From NCBI GenBank assembly GCA_026874595.1, contig CM049318.1:19266241-19330240 (forward strand): a DNA stretch of 64,000 nt. The letters run 5' to 3'. Positions 23,876 to 37,098 of the stretch are shown here, piece by piece; within the stretch, counting starts at the first letter, position 1; each line of letters starts with the position of its first letter. The notes beneath the pieces were generated by a model that searched no databases, was not told the DNA's origin, and saw only the letters and a list, made by a program, of their open reading frames with translations. Both the position numbers and the translations under genes were made by a program. The DNA is from Sipunculus nudus. Taxonomy: Eukaryota > Annelida > Sipuncula > Golfingiida > Sipunculidae.

Positions 23876-24216
23876 TGCCTCTGCAAGGAGGGTATGCTTT
23901 CTTCCAAATTCATATTCTTTGTGTGTTTGTTAATAACACAACTCATGCAAGCTTGATCAGAATCTCATGACATTTTCAGGGTATTCTGGCAATGGGACAA
24001 TAAAGAATTTATTAGATTTTGGTGTGGATCTGGCGTATGATCCAGATTCAGGAACTTTATCACTGTATTCACAAATGTACGGTAAATTATGAACAAATCA
24101 ACTTAATTTGGAATATGGGCTCAATAGGTGACTGCAAACACGGTTTTGGAAGCATCCCACAAAAGGGACCCCCCTCACATGGCGGAGGTTTGCATTCCTT
24201 GAATGCAGATTTCTGG
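23876..24216 (+). mobile_element. H2 element copy 2
   Basis: Starts GCCTCTGC, shares GGTGTGGATCTGGC and ends with hairpin GCATTC-CTT-GAATGC (24192-24206), then CTGG (24213-24216) followed by T, which still satisfies CTRR. Confidence 0.7.
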
Positions 24217-26480
24217 TGTTGCATGTGATATTGCATGTTCAAAAACCTTAAAATGTTTTGTTATAACTAATAATATTTCCCTTTAGTATAATATGCAAAT
24301 ATGAACATACCAATTGGTAATTTAAGATAATGAGGTATTATGAATATGATTTGGTTTTAATTTCTCAAAGAAAGACAAAGGCTAGTTGAGGAAAAGTTAA
24401 GACAATCTAACAAAAGACGCTCCTGTTCACAGTTCAAACCAATACACAGACAATACAAGTTCAATTCTGATATACATTTTTCAGATCCTGAGCCTTTTTT
24501 ATGGATCATCACTTCGGCTGATTCTCAGTGTATGTGTTATATATAATATCAGTTCTGAGATGGTTTATCCAAACATGTGCATCTTGACATAATTTCCATT
24601 GCCATATATTGACCCTGTTAAATCAGCTTCTGAATCTGTATATCCCTCCCATGTCTGAAAAGTTGACTGCTTGTCTATCTACATAAAAATTAACACTGAC
24701 AGCCACTGAAGAAAGTGCTTGTAACAATGTCATTATATGATCATGCCAGTTTGATTAACGACTTGTTATGCAAATTATCCTTCAAATTATTTTTAGCTGA
24801 AACGACAAAATATCAACACTCCTTTCCTCTCTGAAAGTTGCATGTACTGGTAGTCAGTCTGCAGCTCTCCCAAAATTTGGATAACTGGATCACTGTTGGC
24901 ACTGAGCCTCATCCAGAGGCTTCAGCTATCATAATCCATTCAGAGGTTTGTCTGCCCCCCCCCCCCCCCCCCGACAAAAGGTCATCACTCATCAATATAA
25001 ACTCCTAACTTGTTGGGATGTATGATCAGGATTAATATCATGACAACTGCACTAGATATAACATATCTCAACTGACTAGTGCAATAACAATTATCTGATC
25101 TGAGTAGTGTTACTGTTATTTTATGACATTTACAACATGACCAATCAATGAAAAGACCTTCAAACATTTGGGGCATTGTTAAAGGAGGTAAGCATTTTCT
25201 AATGTGACTTTCAATGCTGTTTTAAGACACTCTGTCTACAGTGTTTCAATGTTGTGTCTCTGACATGAAAAATGTTATTCTTAAATCCTTTACGAACTAA
25301 TGTTTAAAAGGGGCTAATCACCTATAAAGCATGTTGAAATAAAATGAAAAATAGCTTCTTCCCTTTAAAATAAATTTGTACCTACCAAAATATTGCACTG
25401 AAACTGTTTGCTTAATCCTGTAAACAAGTGTTAAAAACAGTGGACCAGGTGTGAACACGTGTAAATATTAACATAGCATGTGCATCGCCAGGCCACAACA
25501 AGTGTCAATCAGGAGATGCCCTGACTGACTTGGCCTAAAAATGTAATACTTGTTCTGCTTGCTAAAACATCACATGTTGAGGCTCACAATCAAACCTCCG
25601 GTCACATGGCCTTGTTATTGTAAACAGACACACGTATGCAAGGTACTAAGACTGTGCCGACTGTGATGGTATTGCTGGAAAACTTTTGTATAAAGCAAAA
25701 TTGAACTAATAGTGTGAAAGAGTAGCATAATATTGCTCCTGATTATGTCTCTTTAAATCCATAATCTGCATCAATATTACTGAACAAAATTCAGTGGATG
25801 AATCAAAGTAAGGATAAAATGACTACAAATTTCACACTGAAAATATAAATTTCTTATCAAAGAAATGCAAAAACATTTAATCACGTCGTCCAAAAGTTAT
25901 TCAGTCACTTCCCATTTACACGTATATAAATTTCCATATTTTCTTTCTCAAATGTGATTGTTGCAGAAACTGATGTTTATGGGCATCGCAGCAAAGTAAA
26001 CTTACAAGAATAAGATGTCAAAGCTGTCTACTAAGACAAGAAATGGTAGTATGATGTAATAAGTGCATGGTTATTAATTAATGGGCATGTAAGGTTGAAG
26101 TAATTACAGGTGACAGCAAGGCTGATACAGCTGCAACCTTACCTTTAGAATGTCATATACAATATACAAGAAATTACATCATGAGATATTTAATCTTTTC
26201 TTCATCCAACATGAAAAGCCAAAAGGTGTGGGAGATGAAAAATGAATCATTCCCATCACAGAAGCAAAGAGCCGCTAAAACTAATTAATTGTTGTGAAAA
26301 TACAATGAATGGTGTTTGCATGGCTGCTTCAGAAAGTAATGAAGGATGGCAAAATGGCAGCTTGGATATAAATAGCCAAAACATGTCGTAATTATCCTTG
26401 AGGAGAGTTTTATACACTTACAAAAGTAAATCATTCATGATTGTGAACAACTAGATGTTCCACCTGATAAATATAATAAA
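24217..26480. other. unassigned AT-rich DNA
   Basis: Contains a C18 run (24955-24972). No gene or repeat recognised. Confidence 0.4.
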
Positions 26481-27535
26481 CTAGACATTTCTTGGCACCG
26501 CAGGTGCCGGAGTATCCCTAGACATAGTATGGCCCCCCCTCCCTTTAAGAATAGGTCCCCATTTTTAGCAGCATATACTGACACTTGGCAAGCAATTATT
26601 GTTTCTTCCATCTATCAATCCACAATCTTTTTGAAGATGTTGGTCCTGTGACCTTGACCTTTTGGCACATCTCAAGGCTATCCAAGATCTTCTGTCACCT
26701 TGATTTTGGGACCAATCCATGCAAACGATCTTGAGATATTTAAGAGTTTGTGTAATTTGCAGCAGAAATGGACCTATTCAAGGTCACTCTCTTAGCCTCC
26801 TGTGACCTTGACCTTTGACCTCATGATCCCAACAATTAATTCAGGTCTTGCTTTTCCAATAAGACATATACGAGTCAAGTTTGAAATCCATACATCAATG
26901 AAAGCAGGAATTATCATCCAGAAACTATTTTTGGACAGATGGCTCCTGTGACCTTTACCTTTGACCTTATGACCTCAAAATTGATAGGGTCTTCCACTCT
27001 GGCAGGTGAACTATATGTGCAAGATGAAAGATTTGAAATGAATTGTTTGGCTGAAAATGCATCCACAATCTTTTTAAAGATGTGTCCTGTGACTTTGACC
27101 TTATGACCCCCTAGTTTCCGGTATATCACAAGGCTATCCAAGATCTTCGGTCACCTTTATTTTTGGACCAGTCCATGCAAGCTTACTTGAGATATTTAAG
27201 AATTTGTGTTATTTTCAGCAAAAATGGACCTATTCAAGGTCAAGGTCACTCTCATAGCATAGGTCATGACCCCATTTTAAATAGGCTTCGTCCCCTTACC
27301 TATATCTATACAAATGGAAAGTCTGAAAAAGATCAGTGAAATATTTTTGGAGTTATCCCGCTCACAAGGTTTTTTTTGCTGGACATGAGACAAGATGACA
27401 CCCACTGTTATGGAGTTACCAAACCCATTTCAAAGTTTATCCAAGAATATACCAGGTGCCACTTTTTGCGACTCCCTTTATTACTTATACAGGGAAGGAT
27501 ACAGAATGGATTATCTCCCCTAGTGGAGGTATGTG
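26481..27535 (-). mobile_element. H3 element copy 1 (Helitron-like 3' end on minus strand)
   Basis: The left edge CTAG (26481-26484) is followed, nine bases in, by a perfect hairpin GGCACC-GCA-GGTGCC (26494-26508). Read on the minus strand this is hairpin, 9 nt, CTAG, T. The interior has two diverged units about 460 bp apart, with TATCCAAGATCTT, GAGATATTTAAGA and GGACCTATTCAAGGTCA, and many GTGACCTTGACC words. The right edge is uncertain. Confidence 0.65.
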
Positions 27536-29265
27536 CTCTAATAAGTGCTCTCTAGCTAAAACTAAAACTTGGAAAAAATACAGTGTTTGTAGCCAATTAG
27601 TGTCATATTCTTATATTCTTCTTTAAATCACAAATTTAGGTGTGGTCACAGATTATTCTGGTATTTCTTGACCCATTGTGGTCCTTGGTAAAGCAAGTAA
27701 ACTCTGCAGATAAACCACCACATGACATATTTCTGTGTCAAAGTCAAAACCTGACTGATTCATTCTCCTCAAGCTTTTCAAATTGTCATGCCCCCATCTT
27801 TTGAACAGACCTGTTCAAAGATGGTATAAGTTAGGATATACAATATATTTATTAGCAAAAGCTGGAGGAACATTGATTGGAGCACACCCAAATGATGAAT
27901 TATAGGATACACTAGTGAGGAAGGGTGGCACTGGCACTGACAACCTAACTCAAGCCTTATACCTTCATAACTTCTGTGATAAGACTCAACAAAACATTAA
28001 CCTCTCCCCAACAACATCCCTGGATAAAAATTTCTGTTTAAATGTACTTATAATCAACCAGTTGTCCACCACAAATACAGCAGCATCAGACACACTTTGG
28101 TGGAAAGAAGAGCAGATCATCATGTAAAGTTGATTAATATGATCCACAGGTTTTCAGAAGTGTGAACAATACTTGACAATATGGCCAACAGGGCCTAATT
28201 TAACTCATGACAAGAGACATGCCAAAAACTGCACTGGAATGACCATCCATACTGTCACATCAATATCACTGTACACAGCCACGTCTTCACATTACACTCT
28301 CAGTGAGGAATTAAAACAATAACAAATATGCGAATGAACCAAACTATGTGTCAGTCCTATCTCTATGGCAACCAGTGTTTCCTGACTGCTCAGGCAAAGC
28401 TTTCACTCATGGAAGCCATGGATACATGTGTACTTGTCAGTAACCAGACATCTGACACACACTGTACGAGTTCACTGGCATGCAAAGTTACAACAGAACC
28501 TTTTTCACACTTGGTAGGTCTCATTAGAATGTAAATAAACACAGCTACCAGAAGTAAACAAACAAATCTACCAGATTGTCTGATTTATTTGAAGTCCCAC
28601 AACACTTTTAATCAATCCGGCATTGTCAAAATGAGGAAAAAATTTGTTTCCTCCACCACAATTTATAAAATATGCCTACAATCTGTCACTTGAGCAAACA
28701 TCCTTGGATGGAAAATTTACAATGGAAGGAATATCTGATGCTAATACAATGACTAAGAAACTAAAAAATTTACACTGCAGGCCCTAAACAGGTTGACAGA
28801 ATTTTTGGCACAGTGCCAGAGCAGGTCGTTGATTTAACTCTATACCAGTGTTCAATGCTACAGCTCCATTAATACTAGTCCTTATACCAACTGACCAAGT
28901 ACTGTTTATAGCCCTTTTGTTGGTCGTTTATCGGTCTAGCTCCATGTTGTCTATATTAAATAGCAAGTCCTCCGAACTCCTGCCGCCATCAATTCACTGA
29001 ATAAAACTGACACTGGAACTTGTATTCTTTTGGTTTAACCATAACCACTTGGTGACTGATAAGCTAACTAGCTCATAAAAACATGTCATTAACAAAATAT
29101 ATGTCAAAGGTAAAGTTCATCAAAAGTAAGTCATTATCATATTTCATACTCATAAGTAACATTAATATTTATAAATTAGATCAAACCAAACTAAGAATGT
29201 ATAAATCTTATTTTTATTCCCCATCACACATTTTATTGCTTCCTTGAATAGGGCAAGTGTTAATT
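27536..29265. other. unassigned AT-rich DNA
   Basis: A 68-codon open frame at 28328-28534 has no homology I recognise and no convincing splice sites. Confidence 0.35.
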
Positions 29266-29582
29266 CTAGTTTACGAGTTTGTGTGTTGATATATTAAGTT
29301 CACAACATAACTGGCAAAATCATGAACAGAATTCCATGAGAGATTTTAGAGAACCACGGAAATGGACCAGTGAAAAATCAATTAGAGTTTGGTGTGGATC
29401 CACCTCCTGATCCGGAGCCAGGAAGGACTTCCGGAAATATTCACTATGTACAGTCAATTACACATGAATAGACCTGGGAATATGGGCTAATTAAGGGATT
29501 GCAAACATGTTTTGGGGAGCATTCCACAATAAGAAAGATCCATAAGGCGGAGGCCTGCATTCCTGACAATGCACATTTCTCG
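29266..29582 (+). mobile_element. H2 element copy 3 (decayed)
   Basis: Shares TTTGGTGTGGATCCA, GGAATATGGGC and GGCGGAGGCCTGCATTCC. The hairpin arm has a mismatch and the terminal CTAG has become CTCG (29579-29582), so it is likely immobile. Confidence 0.65.
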
Positions 29583-29738
29583 TATTATATCTAAATTACC
29601 ATTCATAGAAAGCTACATGATTATGTTTCATTTTGCCAAATACCAGACATTAACACTTTATGAATGAAATTTTTTTTTAAAATTCCATAAGTCAAACTTG
29701 TAAAAACCAGCATGTACTTTTTAATTTCAGTGTATTTT

Positions 29739-29896
29739 TTATTGTGCATAAAAATCAAAATGCAGAGAATGACTTTCATCTTGTGACGAGCGCCAGGCAG
29801 CGCTACGGCTGGCTGGGCAAGACATGAGGCTTAAAATGTTCACATTATCGGAGTCTGACATACGCAGGACGGACTGTGGCCAGAACAGAGGAGCAC
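29739..29896 (-). CDS. possible terminal exon, unknown product
   Basis: A GC-richer open stretch on the minus strand, preceded by a plausible acceptor (TTGATTATTACAG then GTGCTCC, exon base 29896). It runs 52 codons to a TAA that overlaps an AATAAA signal (29738-29743). The peptide includes MSDSDNVNILSL and ends SLHFDFYAQ; I recognise no family. The acceptor phase would fit the phase-1 donor of the FAM117-like first exon at 51946, which happens one time in three by chance. The polypyrimidine tract is weak. It could be an alternative last exon or chance. Confidence 0.15.
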
Positions 29897-31268
29897 CTGT
29901 AATAATCAATAGTGTCAATCTATATTTAAAGCACTTTTTATTCTGGTGCCGAACACTGGGAAACCACTGCAAACTGACCTTTATATGGGAAAGAAAAGCA
30001 ACAAGAGAAAAAGTGCACAATGTCCACACACTGAAGTGGAGTCCAATATTATAAGACAATACACACTGGAAAACTGCTGAAGAATTTAGTTCAATATCAT
30101 GATTTATTCATTTAAAAAACTGAAATATATATATCCCAAATACATTAAACATGCTTGGTGGTGAAATGGGCCCCAAGGGCAGATGCCAACTTTTTTCATT
30201 TATGAAATTATCAATATTATTGCATAGCATTTAAAATATGTCACAAAAATATCCGTAAACTAACAGATTAAACTGTTTCCTATTAATTTTTTTATATTTC
30301 AGATAAATTCTGATATTCATTACATTTACATTCTTGACAACATCTTGCTCAGCTTTTGTATCTGTACTAATTTTCAACAGATGCCACAGAGGTTTATGCC
30401 TTCAGAATTAGAACTAAACAAGCAAATTCAGGGAATTATGTCCCCCGCTTGCATCTCTTGATATTTTAGCTTCCTGTAATCTGCATGCTTGCCTTCTCAA
30501 TATGTTTTAGTTTTTATTTTCCCATGGTTGACATCTCTACATGTCATAGTGCCTGTGTTTTAGTTTTAATTGTCCCCTGAAGATGTCTCCATATGTCATA
30601 ATTTTTGTTGTGAATTGGGAACAAACATGATTTAGAACTTACTGCAAACTAGTGGTGTGGCAATTAATCCTTCATAATTATGATTGGTTGTTTTCTTTCA
30701 ATACTGAATAAACCAACTGCAATTTTTGCATAATGGTGACAATCACAAACGATTATGTGTGCACACTAAAGAAGTCATATCATCCCGAAAAATTTTTCTT
30801 ATTCTGTCAAATTTTAGGTATAATTCTATCCAGCATATTTCCAGGTAATACATAAAATAACTGATTAATAATCAATCATTTGTTATTCTTTATCTTTCAA
30901 TCATCAAAGCAGGTTAAGCTGATTTTACAATTGATTCCTTATATTAAACTACTACTTACTGTTAATGTCTTATAAAGTATGATAACTACGACTGTCTGTT
31001 ACGGGTGTTCCAGTAGTTATTTATAGCAAATTGCAACCTTTGAAGCAGGATAAGGTGCTGATTTTCTATATCTGCATATTATGATGCTGATCTCTATATA
31101 AAATATCACATAAGCAAACTTCAGAGGAAGTTGTGAAATTTTTATATTGTCTTAATGTATATAAATTTCAACATTATGCTTATCACAGAAATTATCCAGA
31201 ATATCCTGTGATAATATGGAACAAGTTTATGAAAACTGCAGCCACAGATTTGTTGCATTGTAAGAAAA
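29897..31268. other. unassigned AT-rich DNA
   Basis: A diverged ~55-bp direct duplication (TTTTAGTTTT...ATGTCATA) lies at about 30500-30605. Nothing else was recognised. Confidence 0.4.
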
Positions 31269-32140
31269 CTAGATATTTCTTAGCACCGCAGGTGCCATAG
31301 TATCCCCAGACAATTAATCCCCCTCCCCTTAAAGAATAGCCACCAATTTACAGTAGCATATACTGACACTTGGCAAGCCACTATGGTTTCTTCCATCAAC
31401 CTTATTGAGATATTTATGATTTTGTGTGATTTCCACCATATATGGCATTATTCAAAGTCAAGGCCGCTCTCATATGAAAAGTCATGACCCCAATATAAAT
31501 ATTCATCATCCCATATCCCATGTCTATGTATATGCATTATATGAAAGAAATCTGTCCATTAATTTTGGACTAATAATGCTCACAGTACTGTCAAGTGGCA
31601 ATGATTGGGTATTAAAAGGCGCGAATACAAGAAAAGGACAAAAGGTGGCGCCACTTGTCTTCTGCAGAAGACAAAGCCATCCAAATTCTTCAGTCAATTT
31701 GATTTTTGGACTAAACCATGCATCCCTTATTGAGATAATTATGATTTAGTGTGATTTCCACCATATATGGCATTATTCGAGGTCAAAGCCACTCTCATAG
31801 GAAAGGTCATGACCCCAATTTAAATATACATCTTCCCATAACCCATGTCTATAATATGCATAATATGAAAGAAATCTGTCCATTACTTTTTGACTTAAAA
31901 TGCTCACAATATTGTTAGGTGGCAATGATGGGGGTATTAAACGGCACAAAAACCAGATAAGGATAACAGGTGGCACCACCAGTTTCAGGTATATGACACC
32001 ACTATCCAAGATCTTTGGTCAACTTGATTTTTGGATCAATCCATGCAAGATTTCTTGAGATATTTAAGAATTTGTGTGATTTTCCCCCAAATGGACCTAT
32101 TCAAGGCCAAGGTCACTCTCCTAGTAAAGGTCATGACCCA
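31269..32140 (-). mobile_element. H3 element copy 2, with ~325-bp tandem units
   Basis: The left edge CTAG (31269-31272) and hairpin GCACC-GCA-GGTGC (31283-31295) match copy 1. The interior repeats with a period near 323-325: GTGTGATTTCCACCATATAT occurs twice, and palindromes GGTGGCGCCACT (31644-31655) and GGTGGCACCACC (31969-31980) are 325 apart. The last unit carries ATCCAAGATCTTTGGTCA and GGACCTATTCAAGG as in copy 1. Copy 1 lacks the palindrome. Confidence 0.65.
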
Positions 32141-34644
32141 ATCCTGATAGCAAATCACAGAAGAAAATGATAATAAATCTGGTCAATTTTTAGGTCACAG
32201 ATGGCCAGCAGTGGTTGACATTTCAAAATAAAACAACAAATGTTGGCTTTCTCTTGTAATATATAAAATTTGGCAGAAGTTGGTGCCACTCATGTTTTGT
32301 TAGTAATATTACACTTTAAACAACATGAAAAAGAATCAGCTCATGGAAAGCACCTGACAATACATGTAGCACTGGAGCCATCTGCATTTTTACGAAAAAA
32401 TAACATAACGTCAGCTCTTTCAAGTTCCCAGGAAGAAGAATGGAGCATGAAACAAAACTTACCACATTCAACGCTTGAATAATTCATCAGTGCGCTGCTG
32501 CCAGAGGTGTTTTCCCCACATATTAAATAAAAATCAAATAAATAAACCATCGCCCGAGCATGACACTTGAGCAGATAAAAGACGTCCTTCATCTGGCATT
32601 AAAATCTTAGAAGACGCTCATTGTTTGATCAATGATACGGCATAGTGATGGGACAGTTGAAAAGCCTGAACTACAAGGGCCAAAGACGAATCGTTATTGG
32701 TATGAAAAACTTGCGTGCTGTCACGGGTTGCTGATGCTGCTGACAGGAAGATCGGGAAGGCTGCAGTGCTGTTTTATCAGCAACACAGGATATGCAAAAG
32801 GTCCTCCGACGGAAAATTAAGCTAATATTGGTACAGAAGATTGGGAGAGCCAAGTCAATCAAAGACAAGCAAAGTTAAGAGCTGTCAGGAGAGTTTTTGT
32901 ATGCAATCAACATTTCTTGAAGTTGCCAAAGCAGAAATGAACAAAATGTCTATGTGCCCGAAGCTTCAATTGAACAGGCCAATTACTGCATGATGAGCAT
33001 AGCCCCTTAGAAGAAATGCTTCTGAAGACACTAAACACAAAGGATTAAAGACTAAAGCTCAATTTAACCTCAAAGGTGGGCTTTGAGTGCTGTTAGCAAA
33101 TGTTTTGGATATTTATGGAACAATATCCCTGATTTAAAACATCTGTTTTCCATTAACTGATTTGATCATAAAAGTTGTAATACATTAATAGATTTTTCTT
33201 CACAAAACCATAAACTGACACCACAGTTGTTTCTTACAGGCAGATTTCATGGGATCTGTGCTCAACATAAAACTCTTTGATTCAAACAATATACTTTGGC
33301 AAGATGCCAATATTCCAAATGAAGCTCCTGAACTGAGTACTCTGGCACAATGCCAACTAAATATCCTGGCAGTGTGCCAACAATACCCAATTTAAATCTT
33401 GATCTGCAAAGGCTTTGGGATTAAAATTTTATAAACAATACATCAATTGATGAAATGAATATTTTGACATTTTGCCAAAACTTTTTTTTTCTGGTATTCT
33501 GTCATTATTTAAAAATGAAAACTTTTCTCCACAGAGTTTGATGCCATTATGCGTACATCTAGTCCAACTAGTGACACCTATCAGTGATCACTGACACTGA
33601 GAGTTCAGGTATGGTACATGAACAAACTCATATTAAGTCAAACCTAAATTAATATAATTAACAGTTCTAAAGACAGCTCTAGCGGTGAAGTTTCTGGCTA
33701 AGCAATATATATCTAATTACTAGACAAAAGATAATTTATGAATGCACCAGCATAAAAATTTGACAAAAGCCACATCAAATGTCAGAAGATTTCATGGAGT
33801 ATTTCTTCCTGAGAAATCTGCTAACTATTAATATAGCAATAGGCTGTGCCACAAATGCTAAGCTATCAAAGACCAATGCCAATGAGCATATCAAATTTCA
33901 GAACAATCCATGATGTCATTCATGAGAAATCTTAATCATAATATTTTACAATGTTAACAGCTTTTCTGGATGATGCAAGACAGAACAACAGTTTATTTCA
34001 TATGTATGGTATACTTTATTAAATCCTGGTCAAAAGCAGCCAGCATACCTTTAACTCCGAAGCCTCAAACCACCAAAGCGCATCACGACAAGTAATTATC
34101 TGTACTACATGAATATATTTAAGCATGTGTTATTTGTGGAGGTAATTTTATGGCATTGATTTTATACCTGCAGTGCATTTATTATTTGTCTATATTTGCA
34201 TGTTAAAATAATCTGTCTTGCACATTGCGTATGGTTTTACAAGTTAATATCCTTGAATTCTGAGGGTGTCTGTTGATTTAATATTGCTTCAAGCCAGCTA
34301 CTGCTCAGTGAGTCATTGTGTGGTGTAAATATATGTTTAACACCAGCAATTGTTAAATCCACTTATTCAGGTCTTATCACCTTTTACACCTAATGACTCT
34401 GTATATATCTGATAAACCAATAAAGCATTCAGTACTCTTATGTTAAGCTGAACAAATAAGCACATATACATCCAGTCAGGTATAAAAACAGTTCAAGACT
34501 GTCCATGAAGGCAACATAAAAGATCAATTATCGTACATTTACTTTAAAAGCAATATACATGTGCGTCACTAGCCACAAATGGCACACTGGATAATGACTG
34601 AGGACTTAGGTTTTCTGACAATTTTCTAGAGGGATAAAAGCCAT
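32141..34644. other. unassigned DNA; GC-richer patch at 32640-32880
   Basis: The patch at 32640-32880 has higher GC and several CpGs, but its open frames on either strand match nothing I recognise. It may be a conserved noncoding element. Confidence 0.3.
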
Positions 34645-34993
34645 TTTTGCCTCTGCCAGGTGGGTATGTGTTCATTTCTGTTTGTGTGTTTGTGTGTGTG
34701 TGAACATTCATTCACAACATACATCACACAATCATGAACGGATCTCATGAAACTTTTAGTGCATTTCTTGGATGGGCCAAGGAAGAATAAATTTGCTTTT
34801 GGTGTTGATCTACCTCATGGTTTGGGTTCAGGAAGGACTTCCAGGAATATTCACAAATGTACATTCAGTTTTGTACAAATGAACCTGGGCATATGGGCTG
34901 AATTGGTGGATGCATAAAAGTTTTTTGGAGCATCCCACATTAAGGACTGCCAACATAGCCAATGATTGCATTCCTTTGAATGCAGATTTCTAG
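34645..34993 (+). mobile_element. H2 element copy 4
   Basis: Starts GCCTCTGCCAGG with a TTTGTGTGTG microsatellite, shares GGAATATTCACAAATGTACA and ends with hairpin GCATTC-CTTT-GAATGC (34968-34983) and CTAG (34990-34993) followed by T. Confidence 0.7.
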
Positions 34994-35867
34994 TTTTTTC
35001 TTCAGTGTTTTTCTGCCACAAGTGTCTAACTAACATTTTATATCACAACATTCAGAAATGTGTGGCACTCTTCCTGTTAAGTGTTAGCTGCTTGAACAAA
35101 TCAAGATTATTTCAACCCTAAAGTGTAGGATAAAGTGGAATAACACTTTTTTTGGACAACTTCCAAATTCTAAAATTATAGTATGATATATATTCAAATT
35201 TCATATATTAACAAATAATTAATGTACATATTAAGATATCTTCCTTAAATACTTATATCCCATTTTTTACATAAATCTGATTACAATCATTTACATATAA
35301 TCAGTTAATCAGCAGCATTTATAATATAGGAGGATGCAGTTATGATATACCCATACTTGATGATGATGCAGGTTTTGGGTCTCACAGTGCTTAGTGTACA
35401 TATTAATACAGGAACCGTAATGACAGATTGACTCTCAGGATGTCCGGGTGGATATCACACATTATCATCCTGCTGATAATACTCCATGATTTGAAAATGG
35501 TTTTATAATTTCTTCTTTTATCTTTTTCACCACAATGTTGGCAGTCTACCCTTCTTCTATATAATAATATTTTTACATTTGTTTCATTTAAATGACGACA
35601 ATAACTACATTTTGACCAGCATTGTTCTTGTTACCATGAAGGTAATACTGTCATCAGTGTTTGTTTGTTTGATCATTTGATGGTGTGGTGGTGTGGCTCT
35701 TGACTAGACACATTTTCCCCATGTCACTGATATCAGGAAAAGACTAAGGTCTGGTGTATGATCTTACAACACTCACAATGTTAGTCTCAGTTCCCTGGGG
35801 AGCATATACCTGAAACTACCATAACAGTCATTATTTATTCATTGTACATCTGCCTAAGTCAAATGAC
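34994..35867. other. unassigned AT-rich DNA
   Basis: Nothing recognised. Confidence 0.4.
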
Positions 35868-36010
35868 CAATACCTATGAACTCCTTGGTGAAGAGGACAT
35901 ACTTTTGTGGGTCCAGCCTTGGCCAGGGGCTAATAAGCCTGGGAAATAGTGAAAACTGTATTTGAACCCACAACCTTGCAATCACAGGCTCAGAGCCATA
36001 GCCAAAACAC
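35868..36010 (-). mobile_element. decayed tRNA-derived SINE head
   Basis: On the minus strand, GTGGGTTCAAATAC (B-box-like) follows a tRNA-like stretch GGCTATGGCTCTGAGCC. The B box is imperfect. No tail was recognised. Confidence 0.45.
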
Positions 36011-37098
36011 CACAACACTCCATCATGAACAGTATGCAAATGCAGCTCTGACTGAAACCCAATGGCCTTATTTTGCATCACACTACAATGATCAGAAATG
36101 CTGCATCTGACTCTGGGGCTTATGGGATACCTTTTCCCCGTGAGCATGAAGACTTCATCACTCAAACCTGTCACCCTGGGTTTTATGGAGGAAAAAATAA
36201 CTCTTGTAAAGAATAAGCTATTACATTATATGTGACCTTTCAAATATTAAATTCATTATTTATTTCAATTTTTATCCCATTGATTCATCAGAAAAAGTAT
36301 GATTGCAGCAAAAGGTTACAAAACTAGTGGGATTTACTCTGGCAAATATAAAGGCCTATACTCTCATTACAAGAGGGGCCAATTTTGCAGCTACTTGCTT
36401 CTATCCTCAAATTAGATCAAAACACTACAAGCATGTTTTTATTTTTTATAATTTACAAGATAATTTTTTATAAAAAAAAACAAATGAAGGCACAGGCAAA
36501 GCTTATAATTAATATAAAAAGCAAAAGCTGTAGATGCCTCTCAGGATCACTGATATAAAACAAGTTGTTATTAAATTTAGTACCCCCCCCCCTCCCCTTC
36601 CCATATCTTACGGATGAGAACTTGTGTAATCATTAACTAAGGCCCGGGTAATACATCATTTCCAGTTTGGTAAGATTGGCAATTTGATGCTAGGTTTGAT
36701 CGCTCATTAATTCTGCCGTGATTGATTCATCTCTTTAAAGTACGGTTAAAAACTACGTGAAAGTTGATGAAATATTGATTTTTCTTCCTCCGCTTCCAGG
36801 AGACTGGTCTAAAGACATTTGCAAGGTTTTACATTGTTGCAAAAGGGTTTCCTTATTTAATGGTCCACAACAGACACTTGTTTGCCTGGAGGCACGGAGC
36901 AAGACTCAAAAATATGATTGAGTTTGTATTACTAGCAATATGATGGCAATTAACTATTTGACGTTATAAATCAAGCTTCCATTAACTCTAATAATGTAAA
37001 CGTTGCATTTACAAATCCTAATAATGTAAACATTGCATTAACATAACCAAGGAATCATTTAAATTTACAATATAATTATAACTTAAAAAAAATAAGAA
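36011..37098. other. unassigned AT-rich DNA
   Basis: A C10-T-C4 run lies at 36583-36597. No gene is seen. Confidence 0.4.

Noticed and set aside
32640-32880. Exon in the GC-richer patch
   Set aside because: Open frames on both strands, no convincing acceptor/donor pair in phase, no recognised family.
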